From Perilla frutescens (taxonomy: Eukaryota > Streptophyta > Magnoliopsida > Lamiales > Lamiaceae): a stretch of 64,000 nt of DNA. The position numbers were made by a program, and so were the translations under genes. The notes under the pieces are model-generated. The model was not told the DNA's origin and ran no database searches. It saw only the letters and a program-made list of their open reading frames with translations. The DNA lies in the NCBI GenBank assembly GCA_026008535.1, contig BRKX01000002.1, positions 31,797,501 to 31,861,500 of the forward strand, given 5' to 3'. Positions 34,698 through 45,112 of this stretch are shown here, piece after piece; the stretch's first letter is position 1, and every line of letters starts with the position of its first letter.

Positions 34698-34799
34698 ATA
34701 ATAAGGCTAATTATATTGTCAAGGTCAATGGACTCGACATAGATCCATATCCAATTTTCAAAAATAAAAATACCACCTTCGCAATTTCTGCAACTACAT
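34698..34799 (+). pseudogene. Captured exon of an ML (MD-2-related lipid recognition) protein
   Basis: Between an AG acceptor (ACCGCAG) and a GTAAAT donor, one frame reads NKANYIVKVNGLDIDPYPIF and then KNKNTTFAISATT. This matches the conserved middle of plant ML-domain proteins (pattern KANYxVKVxGVxIxPxPV...FxISATT), lipid-binding secreted or vacuolar proteins. The splice phase (one base carried in from the previous exon) also fits. No neighbouring ML exons are readable, so it is an isolated fragment. Confidence 0.6.
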
Positions 34800-35317
34800 G
34801 TAAATATTTTTTTCTCTATGCATCATCATAGGAATTATACTTCCGATGTTGGCTTTTTTCCATCAATTACCTTTTGTATTGTATAATTGATTTCTTGTCA
34901 GGTGATATCTAAAGTAGAAGTCTGAAACATTTTTTTTGAATAAAAAAACAATTATCTGTGTATGTGAGAGTGTTTTCTTTTAGTATTTTTGCAGTCAAAA
35001 TATGTCATTTAGTTTGAAACATCAAATACTCATGTATCTTAATCAATGACTAATTAAAGGACTTTCTTTAATCTCTCAAAGTCTTGATGGCTAGTTGAGT
35101 TTGGTTTATTTTGAAATTTTATAAAAGTATTATGAATAATAATTTAAATACTATTCAGCATGCTTATGAGTACTATTTGAAGTAGAAATATCTATCACAT
35201 TTTGTTTTAATGTTTGCATGTTATGTGGTGGTTCAGATATTATGTTTATGTGTTTAGGGTTCCGTCTAGACTATTTTGCATTTGTCTTCCTTTGAATTAT
35301 GTCCATTTGTATATGCA

Positions 35318-36262
35318 GTATCAATGTTACTGATGATTAGTACCAGATGAGATACTTGTGAGTATCTGAATTTTAGAACATATTTGTTTTTGTGTTTTTT
35401 GTGCATTTTCATGCTGATTAGTACGAAATAGGATGTTTATAAGTATCAGAGTAGGTCAGATTTTGTTTTATGTTTTTATGTGTGTACATTTTCAATTTTT
35501 GTATAAGGTATCAATTTTCATACTGATTAGTACCAAATGAGATGCTTATAAGTATCAGAGTTAGGTCAGATTTTGCTTTATGTTTTTATGTGTGTGCATT
35601 TTTAATTTTTATATGGAGTATCAATTTTCATGTTGATTAGTATCAAATCATATGCTTACAAGTATCAGAGTTAGGTCAGATTTTATTTTATGTTTTATGT
35701 GTGTGCAATTTTCATTTTTTTTGTATGGAGTATCAATGTTGATGCTGATTAGTACCAAATCATATGCTTACAAATATCAGAGTTACGTCAGATTTTATTT
35801 TATGTTTTATGTGAGTGCAATTTTCTTTTCTTTTTTTGTATGGAGTATCAATTTTGATGCTAATTAGTACCAAATCATATGCTTACAAGTATTATCGTTA
35901 GGTCAGATTTTGTTTTATGTTTTATGTGTGTGCATTTTCATTTTTTTGTATGGAGTAATAATGTTGATGCTGATTAGTACCAAATCATATGCTTACAAGT
36001 ATCAGAGTTAGGTCAGATTTTATTTTATGTTTTATGTGTGTCCAATTTTCATTTTTTGTATGGAGGATTAATTTTGATTATAAGTACCAAACCATATGTT
36101 TATGTTTTATATGTGTGCATTTTCATTTTTTTTGTATGGAGTATCAATTTTGATGCTGATTAGTACCAAATCATATGCTTACAAGCATCAGAGTTACATC
36201 AGATTTTGTTTTATGCTTTATGTGTGTGCATTTTCATTTTTTTTGTATGGAGTATCACATGG
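35318..36262 (+). repeat. Minisatellite, units of about 115-125 bp, seven to eight copies
   Basis: Repeated sentence: GCTGATTAGTACCAAATCAT, ATGCTTACAAGTATCAGAGT, TAGGTCAGATTTTATTTTAT, GTGTGTGCATTTTCATTTTT, TGTATGGAGTATCAA. Units diverge by point changes and small indels. Short frames inside it (35652-35867, 36096-36284) are repeat translations and are not genes. Confidence 0.9.
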
Positions 36263-36603
36263 GAAACTGAATGGTGGTATTTGAGTTGATTATATGTATC
36301 AAATTTGAAGTATTGTGTTGTACAGTATGTTACTTGTTTATGTGTGAATTGGCATGCTGGTTTATACTATTTTGATTTGTTTATTTAAGTGCGAAAATCC
36401 AGTTGTTTAGTTAGTGTTATTGGTTTATATGTCTATATCTTATTTTTTGTGTGGTGTAGTACTAGTGTGTATGGTTACTAGTACCATTTGATATGGATTA
36501 TAGTATCAAAATATTACATACAGTATCTATGTAATCTATATTTTTTTCATAGTTTGTGTGTTTTAATATTTAGTTTCATTGACTTATATATTTTTTTCAT
36601 TGA

Positions 36604-36960
36604 CTATTTATCAATGTTTGGGCTATAGGCAAGGATCCAAGCCACTGGGACAATGCACTCGAGTTTAGGCCACAGAGGTTTCTCTCTGAAGATGGGAGTG
36701 GGAAAGGGCAGCTCCATGTTAGAGGACAACATTATAATCTTTTTCCATTTAGGAGCAGGAGAACGGGCTATCCTAGAAGCTCACTGGCATTACAGATTGT
36801 TCAGACAACCTTAGCTGCATTGATTTAGTGCTTCGAGTTCAAAATCGATGGAGGGAAAGACACTGTGGATATGGAAGAAGGAAGTGGAATATCTCTGCCA
36901 AGGGCTAATCCTCTTGTTTGTACTCCACTACGCCGGCTCAATCCGATTCCAACGATGTAA
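36604..36960 (+). pseudogene. Cytochrome P450 CYP93B-like (flavone synthase II type) C-terminal fragment
   Basis: The frame reads LFINVWAIGKDPSHWDNALE, then FRPQRFLSEDG, VRGQHYNLFPFRSRRTGYPR, SLALQIVQTTLAALI, an in-frame TAG, CFEFKIDGGKD, and a natural stop after LNPIP. It matches the end of CYP93B enzymes (flavone synthase II / flavanone 2-hydroxylase). In the heme-binding loop, which should be FGSGRRGCPG-like, the Gly residues and the heme-ligand Cys are replaced (Arg, Arg, Tyr), so it could not bind heme. Only the last about 119 codons are present. It lies inside the candidate Pack-MULE. Confidence 0.88.
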
Positions 36961-37419
36961 AACAATTTTTCTCAGCTTAGGAAGTTGGATAATATGTTAA
37001 AATGAAGCAGAATCTTTCTTTGTTTGGAACATTTTATGCCTGTTAAGTTTCTTAACAGTTAGTGTACTGTATTTCTTCTACTTGAGTGATTTTTATTTTG
37101 GCTGTTGTAATCGATTGTCGTTGTTTTTTTTCTTCATATATAAATGCACAAGGCAAAGAAACAAATGCAAAAGAAATTTTCAGACATTGCAGGTTGGCAT
37201 AGCAGAAACAATATAAAAATGAATGGTTAGATTCAAATTTAGATGAATTTTTTTCTATACACTACAATAATGAAAAGTGATATTGTAACATAAGCTTGCC
37301 AATGTACAGAAGCTAAATCTTTAATGATGAAGTGATATTGTAACATAAGCTTTCTAATGTACACGAGCTCTACTTAGTCCATTTACTTTCAGCACCAAAT
37401 GAGCAAGTGAAAGCCACAA

Positions 37420-38455
37420 ATGAACAAATTTAGACACTTTTTCAACCCCAACTCATATGCTTTAATTGCTCTCTCCATTTTGCTAAGACGTTGCTCCAAC
37501 GCTCCAAGCATCAACCACAAGTCCACAACTCGAAAAATGAAGGGAACAACTTCAGCCCTTCATCCAACAACCTCCTCTCCTCTGCAGTGTTTCCTAGTTC
37601 TCTCTCAACAATGGCAAACTCCATCCACACCCTCTCCCATCCTTCCTTCTCTCGAGCCCTTTTCAAGTAGCATTCTCGCTCTATCTGGTTCACCATTATC
37701 GAATTCAAGCTTGTATGCAACAAGCCAAATCTCCTCACGATTGGGAATTGCAGCATGTGCTTCCTCAAGAATTGCTCGAGCAGCAGGCACATCCCCACCA
37801 AGCCACTTCGCCTTAGCTGCCATTAGCCACAAAACTTTCATCGTGTGCTATGTAAGTAGTAGCCTTTCGGAGAAGCCCATCTAGAGATTCCCGAGTGCCA
37901 TGACTCTTTTCGAGTTGAGCAACATTAACCCATCTGCTCTTTTCCATCGAAAACACAGTAATTGCATGAGCATAAATAGCCCTTGCAGTCTCAACAGAGC
38001 CTCTCTTCTCACACTCCTCTGCATCACCAACCTAACAATAGTATTGTGAATTATAGCCTTAGCAACAAAACCAAAACCACCTCTCTCAGTTGCTTCAGCC
38101 CCTTTCATCAACAATTGCCTATCAATTTCAACCCCTTTCCTCTGCGAAACTCGAACGCCCCTTTCTATAATCTTCCCAACCATACCACTATTTCCATTAG
38201 CTTCTTCCAACTTAGCTGCAGCTATCCATACATCTAACTCCTTACAAAGCTTCTCCCTAGCTCTATTCAGCACCTTCCTCGCATTCCCACACGTCTCCAA
38301 TCTAGCAAGAGCCAGCCACAAATTGACATGCAAGGGGCAACATTCCTCAGCTCTCTGCAGCAAAAGCCTTGCATTATCCTCACTAGCTAGCTCGACTACC
38401 GCCTTCCACAGCCTCACCGAGTCTGGAATGTTCTGAGCCCTTTTCTCAACACTCT
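37420..38455 (-). pseudogene. PRP6/STA1 pre-mRNA splicing factor fragment (HAT/TPR repeats), frameshifted
   Basis: Minus-strand motifs in order: IPDSVRLWKAVVEL, DNARLLLQRAEECCPLHVNL, WLALARLETCGNARKVLNRA, AAKLEEANGNSGMVGKIIER (38430-38150); VLWLMAAKAKWLGGDVPAAR, AIPNREEIWLVAYKLEF; then in another frame AIVERELGNTAEERRLLDEG and LKLFPSFFELW (37800-37510); and finally LMLGALEQRLSKMERAIKAY down to about 37420. These are consecutive HAT repeats of the U4/U6.U5 snRNP protein PRP6 (STA1 in Arabidopsis). At least two frameshifts and the missing N- and C-terminal parts make it a pseudogene. It has no introns across about 1 kb. Confidence 0.88.
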
Positions 38456-38984
38456 ACTCTTAATCACACCATCCAGCTCAACAATTAAGCAAAAAACTTC
38501 AATGCCGCCCAGTTCTCCCAATTATTTATACCAGATTTCAACTCATAACTATCAACAAAACCACCGCTAAGTCTTCAACAAAAATTCCCCCAAAATATAT
38601 CAATTAGGGTTAAAAAAAACAACAATTCATCAATCTTAACAGCAGAAACGAACATAAATCACAACAAAATATAATAATCACAAAAATTCAAATCAGGAAC
38701 GACGAAAAATTACCAGTAATTTCAAGACCGCCAGCGCCGATGCGAAGAGAGAGAAATAACATCCGTCGCGGTGGTGATGGTGGCAGCGTTCGCTAGAGGT
38801 CGGCTCCTCTCTCTCACCTTCGCCTCAGCCGCGGGTTCTCCTTTCTCTCTCTCGCATTTCTCATCATTTACGTTTTTTTTTTTTTTTTAATTTAAACGTA
38901 ATTTGCAGAATTGGGCTGATCCGGGTGATGGGCCGACCCGTCTGATGGGCCGGCCCATCAGTCTCTTGCACAGGAGACCAGCCC
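38456..38984 (-). other. Leader-like right end of the inverted-repeat element
   Basis: The minus strand shows a CT/GA-rich, GC-richer leader (about 38870-38720) followed by AT-rich sequence before the PRP6 fragment, like a 5' UTR plus intron. It could provide transcription of the captured fragment; this is inference. Confidence 0.4.
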
Positions 38985-38993
38985 TTAAATTAG

Positions 38994-39279
38994 TTTAATG
39001 AAAAAATGAAGCGCGTGGTAGAACCCCAGCGGCGACAATATAGTTGTCCGAAACCGTACAGCTGTCCATACCTCGGCAAATCTGATTGGCCGAAAGCAAA
39101 AAAGCAACTGCGTGGCGCAACCGTTTCGCAGCACAATCCCACTCTCACATTAACACGCGCCTCCGTTACGCTCAGACTTCCGCCATCCTACATAAACCCC
39201 TCGACCCCACCATTTCCACATTTTCCCAAAAAACAGATTTTTATCAAAATCAGGATTCGTGGAAAAAGGTATATTCGTA
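38994..39279 (+). promoter_or_regulatory. p24 gene promoter and 5' UTR
   Basis: A 286-bp interval between the 9-bp repeat and the p24 start, GC-richer than its surroundings. It has a TATA-like CTACATAAACC near 39188. The inverted-repeat element ends just upstream, so it may have displaced distal promoter sequence. Confidence 0.45.
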
Positions 39280-41101
39280 ATGACGAAGTTGGTGGTGGGG
39301 GTGGGGGTGCGTCGTTTGTGGGCTTTGATGTTAGCGGTGGCGGCTGCGCTGCCGGCGGCGCGTGGTGTGTGGCTGAACATGCCGAGTTCTGGGCGGAAGT
39401 GCGTCTACGAGGAATTACGGAGTAACGTTGTCGTTATGGGCGATTACTATACCTTTTACGGAGACGGCGACGTTAATTACACCGCGAATCCCACCGTTAA
39501 TGTGAAGGTTAAAGCCTTTCTTTCAACTCCGAATTTTTTTCTTCTTCTTCTTCTTCTTCATTTTTTTTTTGCGCACATATATAGGGTTTAGTTTGGAATT
39601 TGATTTGACTTCATCGGATTTTCTTGCATTCTCTTATGATATTACTGAAATACAAATAGCTTTTTTGACAGGAAATTACTCACACACACACACACACTGA
39701 TCTCAAGATCTCTCTCATTTTCAAGTCCATTTTATATTCTAATTAACATCAAATAATTTTAATTTCTGTCTGTCTCACTCGTATTTTCACTCCTCTTCAC
39801 CATCTCTAAAGTTCCACACTTCAATTCAAATTGTTTCTAAGAAAGAAAGAAAAAAAAAAGTCAGGTCATTACTTTTTGAAGAATTTCTCTCTTAAAATAA
39901 CGAAATGAGTTTAAGATTTTGTTATGAAGAAGTGAATTATTGTAAGTAATTTCTCTATAATTTATTTTGGCTAATGAGTTATGCATAATATACATTTCAC
40001 TATTTTACATGCATACTTAAATGTTGAAATAAGTTATAGTCAATAGGCTTAATTTATCGTTTTCTTTAGAGTTCAGTCCCCTCAACTTAATTAGTCTGTC
40101 TAGCCTCGAGAATTCAAGAAAATGGGGCCTTGATTATGTTGTTTGCATGTACAAAACTTTTTATCTCGCAATATGTATTCACCAATTAAGTTATGATAAA
40201 GCTTGGACTTCAATTTTTCATTTTGTTATTTTTCCAAGAATCAATGTGATGAATCATGATTTTGTAACATAACATTCCTCTATATATACTTTTATATTCA
40301 CGGTTGATTATCTGTATGGTGTACATCTTAGTGCCTACCTGCCATTAGCTTTCTGTATATATGATGAAGACTTGATGATCATATCTGAGTCGTTGTATCT
40401 TGTTTCTTAGGTTTCATCTCCATACGGGAATAGCCTCTATAACAAAGAGCAATCAAGGCACGGCCAATTCGCCTTCACTACGAATGAGCCCGGGAACTAC
40501 GTGGCGTGCTTCGTGGTGGACAGTAATGATCAGAGTGGTAAAATAGTGACAGTAGGCTTAGAATGGAAAGTTGGGATTGCTGCAAAAGATTGGGACTCCG
40601 TTGCAAGAAAGGAAAAGATTGAGGTAAGTATAGATATATAATATATATATAAGTGGATGGACGATGATGAAACTGATCACCGTCGTACGTATGTACGTGC
40701 CTGTAGGGTCTGGATCTTGAGATGAGAAAGCTTCAGGATAGTGTGACGGCGATCAGAGAGAGAATGATACATATGATGAGCAGGTAACTTAAGTTTTTTT
40801 TTCAAATTAATAGCGGGAAGTTTTACTAATTCAATTTTTTTACTTGTTTTGGGGGAAAAAATGTGAATTTCTGATCCAAGCGGGGAAGTGCCTGTGTGTT
40901 TATGTCTGGAAGTTGTGTGGGTTATGATCGTGTTTCTTGGTCGTGCTCTCGTGCAGGGAGATGGAGATGAGGGAGGTGAATAATCAGACAAATAATCGTG
41001 TGGCGCGGTACAGCCAGGGATCTCTCGGTGTCTGCATCTTGGTTGCAATGATCCAGGTGTATTATCTGAAGCGATACTTTCGGAATAAAAAGCTCATATA
41101 G
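39280..41101 (+). CDS. p24 (emp24/TMED) cargo receptor, delta subfamily
   Basis: Four exons: 39280-39507, 40411-40623, 40707-40783 and 40957-41101. All splice sites are GT-AG and the product is 220 aa. ATG at 39280 is the first ATG and gives a signal peptide (LWALMLAVAAALPAARG). The GOLD domain follows, with WLNMPSSGRKCVYEEL and its partner Cys in GNYVACFVVDSNDQSG. Next come a coiled coil (LDLEMRKLQDSVTAIRERM) and one transmembrane helix (SLGVCILVAMIQVYYL). The short cytosolic tail KRYFRNKKLI carries the aromatic and dilysine-type COPI/COPII signals of p24-delta proteins. These cycle between ER and Golgi as heteromeric complexes that select cargo, including GPI-anchored proteins. It is convergent with the glutaredoxin-like gene, 275 bp away. 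Confidence 0.95.
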
Positions 41102-41376
41102 ATATAGCAATAGAATCAAATTCGAAACACACATTCAAGATCTATCAAGTTGATTTATTACGTCTCAAAAAGGGGCAATGTTTTATGAGACATTTGAGAT
41201 AGTTTAGTCATGCAGAACTGAGATTTTGTTCAATATATATTCAATCATTTTGAAATTTAGCTCTACAATTCAATCAATCTGCTCATTGAAAAATCACCAA
41301 ATCATCTTACACTGAGAATAATGAAATGACTCAAATTGTGGCTCTGCTCTTTCATCTTATGAGGCAATATCACTGT

Positions 41377-43188
41377 TCATTGATCAAATGCAGCTGCTAT
41401 CTTCTTCTGGACTAGCTCGACTCCAAGGCGGGGAGATAACCTAGGAAGTGTCTCCTGTAACAGATAACACGGTCAATGGCATTGCTGAAGAAAAGAGGGA
41501 AACAAACAAATTAAAGGTCGAGGCTACAAGCGCAGAACTCTCCTCTTAAAACATATTTAGACTAGCAGGCAGCAAAATATGAACGTGAAACGTGATACAG
41601 AAATTAGACAATGGATAAAAGTCTCAAATCCACTGAAAAAACTAAAAGTAAAAAACACGAACAAAAGAGAGGGTATTTATCCAAGATTTTGGCAGAAATT
41701 GGATATTTCAACCTTTAAATCTATCCATTACACAATTTCTCCTGCCTCTGGAAATATTTTTCATGTAATCCCATCAATATATTCTCAACTAAGTAATATC
41801 CTGTAACCTAACTATTTAGAGTTGCTTGTCAGGACAGTTCTCCTCCGTTATATATGAAGATCATTGTGGATAGGAGAAAGTTAGTCCACTTTGCCATACT
41901 TATTCGTATCTTAAACGAGCTTTCTTTTGTATATGTACATCAAAATAAAACATCATCTCAATCATTTCCAAATGTTGTAATGTTTTATTGGCTAAGATGA
42001 CCTCTGCTTTGCCTTTTCAACCATATGTTATCTCTTCCTAGCCCCTAGACAAATATGCACTACAGACTACCGGGAAAGTTACTTCCAGAATTGGAGAAAC
42101 AAAGGCATTCATCTCTCTGAAAACAATCCAAACAACAGACAGCCACATCAACAAAGTTCGAGAAGATGTCTATACTTCAGACATTCCTAAATTTGTGTGT
42201 CCTGATCATTTCTTCTCCGCCTATCAGGGCTACCACAATACTCATTTCAAGCAGCCAACAAGTGAATCAAGGTAAACAACAATTTCACAGGTGCATCATT
42301 GGACTGCTGTTAAACTCTAGCTGTAAAGCCAAAGCCAATGCTATAATGGATATATATGTTATCTTCAATCCTACTTAACTTTCGTGTTTATTCACAGAGT
42401 CCACTGTTTCACTCACCTACATCCATTCATCTACTAGTGCATTCGCATTTTAAACAGCTCAAGTTAGGTCCAATAAACAAATTACACTGGATACCTTAAA
42501 TGTCATTCAATACTAACATATTAACACAGCCAATAAATTCAAACAAGAATCCAATATCAACCGAAGAGCAACAAAACCAACCTCCACGCCATCTTCCCGG
42601 ACTCTGGCCAACACCGGTATCTCATATTGGTAAAGCTTCTCCCACTCCGGATTAGTTGTAATATCCCTTACCTGCAAAAGCTCAAATCACATTATGTTTC
42701 ACAAAATTCACACTTCATCAAAGATTGGAGCTTGAAAAATCCATTCCAAATATTCAGATTTCAATTTCTCAGTTTCAAATCCCACTACTATCAGAACAAT
42801 CCAAGATTTTTAGTTCGCATTCTTCAAAACAAGACAAAACCAATACACACAAAGTTAGCATTTTAATCACACATAAACTCGTTCAAGACGTGAACTTAGC
42901 GAAAAAGCAGATGAAAATCTAAACTGGGACCTGCAACTCGACATCACCGATAAAATTGGGGCCGGAGAGAGAAAAGGCGGCGTCGAGTTTTTCTTTGAGG
43001 CCTTCGCACAAACAGCATCCGGGCTTTGAGTAAAGTATCAGTTTTCTCGGCGCCGGCGAAGATGAAAAGGAAGCTGACGTCGTGAACGATGCTAATCTAG
43101 AATTTCCCGCAGTGGGATTGATGGCTGATCGGAAATAATGAAACAGTGGCGGTTTTGTTGCCGCTCCGATTGCAATCCTGACCGCCAT
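41377..43188 (-). CDS. Glutaredoxin-like (Glrx-like/DUF836) thioredoxin-fold protein
   Basis: Three exons on the minus strand: 43188-42931, 42671-42582 and 41454-41377; the product is 141 aa. The N-terminal roughly 45 residues are Ser/Arg/Ala-rich with few acidic residues, like an organelle transit peptide. The core reads RKLILYSKPGCCLCEGLKEK with a CxxC-type site (CCLC). It is followed by GDVELQ-VRDITTNPEW, the cis-Pro strand YEIPVLARVREDG, and the last helix RLSPRLGVELVQKKIAAAF. This matches the single-domain plant Glrx-like family (Pfam PF05768). A redox role is likely but the substrate is unknown. The exon 1 donor (GTCCCA) is weak, though the frame across it is right. Confidence 0.93.
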
Positions 43189-43789
43189 TCTTGCTTCAAT
43201 ATCTATATCTCGCTCTATTTTTTTTATTTTTTTATTTTTTTGGGCGGGGGCGGAACCGGTAATGAAAATAAAGGTTCAAAAGCGTCTTTACCTTAAATTG
43301 GAGAAGTCGTTTACGCTGCTTTAGTGTCATTTTTTATATCGTTTATTACTTTATTTAGTTTTTCAGAAGAGATATATATGCTAGATTTTAATTAAAGTAC
43401 TTAATTTATTATTATTAAATAAACCTGGAATCACTCAAAATAACATGATTTAATTAAAATCAAGTTATATAAAGCTGTAAGGCATGTTAGTTTTCTATTT
43501 AAAATTGTATTTTTAGTGTTCCATTTATTCTATTACAAAACTTTTTTTGGATTAACTTCCAATTTCCAAAGTGTTCTCATTTTGATTAAACACCTCGACC
43601 AGGTTATAGTTGAATTGATTCGTGTATGATATACTCCGTTGGTATGATTTGTGAAAAATTTTAGAGAAAACTAAAACGTCTCGATTCGATACCAATCTAT
43701 ACCCACTACCCCTATTTTTCAACTAAAATCAAATATCAATTCTTATATATATACATCACTCAAGGTCCAATAATAATCATACATCCATA
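43189..43789. other. Intergenic AT-rich sequence upstream of the glutaredoxin-like gene
   Basis: Presumed promoter of the minus-strand gene, with a T-rich tract at 43218-43242. Nothing else was recognised. Confidence 0.45.
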
Positions 43790-44690
43790 AGATGAATCGG
43801 GATTAATGCAGGTCAACCTATATTGACCCGCAAAAAAAAGGTAAAAAATCAGTATTAATCCTAACACAAAAGGTATCACTTAAAATTCAAAAAGTATCAC
43901 ATATATCTTTAAAAAGTAGCAGATCTTCTACTTATCTTACACGATTTTATTTAGTTCAAATTGTGATTTTTTCCATTCCAATTAATGTTTAGAGTCAGGA
44001 GTTTTGGGTTTTTAGGGTTCATGATTTTTTAAGGGTTTTTTTAAATATTTTTAGAATTTTTTAGATTTTTTAAGGGTTTATTTCATTTTTTTAGGGTTCA
44101 TATTGTTTTAGATTTATTAATCTCAATTAGGATTTAGGGGTTATATTTATTTTTAAAAAAAAATAAATTAATTTACTTTAATTTTAGGATTAACTAATTC
44201 TATTTTAGGGTGTATATTTATTTCATAATTAGGTTTTTAAATTTCAATTACAGTTAATATGTATTTTTGTTTCTAAAAAATTAATTATCGAGCACAATGC
44301 ACGAGTTCACGCATTAGCATCGGACAAGTACATTGTACAAGTCGCCAGATTTCAAAAAATTAAATCCATTCACTTTAATTTTAGAGTTCATTAATTCCAT
44401 TTTATTGTGTATATTTATATTTATTTCAAACAAATTAATTCAATTCATTTTAGTTTTATGATTCACTAATTATATTTTAGGGTATATAATATTGGCGAAA
44501 AAACTAAAAAAAAAACAACAGAAATTCACAAAAAAAATAAAAAAATAAAAAAAATTGAAATATATATATATAATTGGGTGTGTGTACCCCCCACACACGT
44601 GGTATACGCACTCAACAACGGCCCTTTTTTTTAACATTAATTATTAATGGGCTTGGGCTCATACACGTGGTGCACAGGAAACCACCTCAA
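43790..44690 (+). repeat. Dispersed repeat copy 2
   Basis: Related to 21090-21720 in phrase order (AAAAAGTATCAC, AATTAATGTTTAGAGT, TTAATTTTAGG..). It ends with CACACACGTGG and TGCACAGGAAACC. The TGCACAGGA word also occurs in the right arm of the candidate Pack-MULE, which suggests related element ends. Confidence 0.45.
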
Positions 44691-44699
44691 AGCAAAAAA

Positions 44700-45112
44700 C
44701 TATGAGCTATGACTGTAAAATTTGGCCTGCCCCAATTTTAGTGCGGATTGGGCTCCAAAATAGTAGCATATCAAGTCATGGGGAGCTGGCCCGACGCAAA
44801 ATTTCACGTCGCCCGATCGGGTACCATATTCAAATATTTTAATTATATTTTGAGGACATAAATGACGATATTAACATATGCTAATTATGTTGGTCTCAAT
44901 TTTTTCACCTCTTGCTATGTTAATGATACTGTTGAGATTTCTTAATGATATCGAGTGGGAAAAAAAATTAATTAAAAAATAATTTAAAAATATGAATATT
45001 AATTAAAAATGAAAATTTAGGTATGGTGCCCCGTTGCCAAGCATGGAATCTTCTTGGCCCGACTACATAAAATAACCCGTTGTAGTGTGAGTTGAGCTGG
45101 TTCAACCAAACC
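44700..45112. mobile_element. Foldback/MITE copy 1
   Basis: The arms are inverted copies: CGGGTACCATATTCAAATATT near 44820, and AATATGAATATT..GGTATGGTGCCCCG near 44992-45036. The core (ACATAAATGACGATATTAAC) recurs in copy 2 at about 46725. The solo LTR was inserted right at its end. Confidence 0.55.

Larger units (their letters stand above)
33273..38984. mobile_element. Candidate Pack-MULE carrying three host gene fragments
   Basis: Near both ends lies an inverted copy of one sequence: CTCCTGTGCA ... CGGCCCATCAGACGG at 33281-33319, and its reverse complement at about 38939-38974. Outside is the direct repeat TTAAATTAG (33264-33272 and 38985-38993), the size Mutator-like elements make. The outermost eight bases of the two arms do not match, which weakens the boundary call. 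Inside are an ML-domain exon, a P450 C-terminal exon, a PRP6 fragment, a duplicated 5'-leader-like segment and a minisatellite. No transposase was seen. A mixture of unrelated, partly exonic fragments between inverted repeats is the hallmark of gene-capturing TIR elements. Confidence 0.65.

Noticed and set aside
35652..36284. Two ORFs with repeated YAYK-YQSY phrases
   Set aside because: Translations of the minisatellite units.
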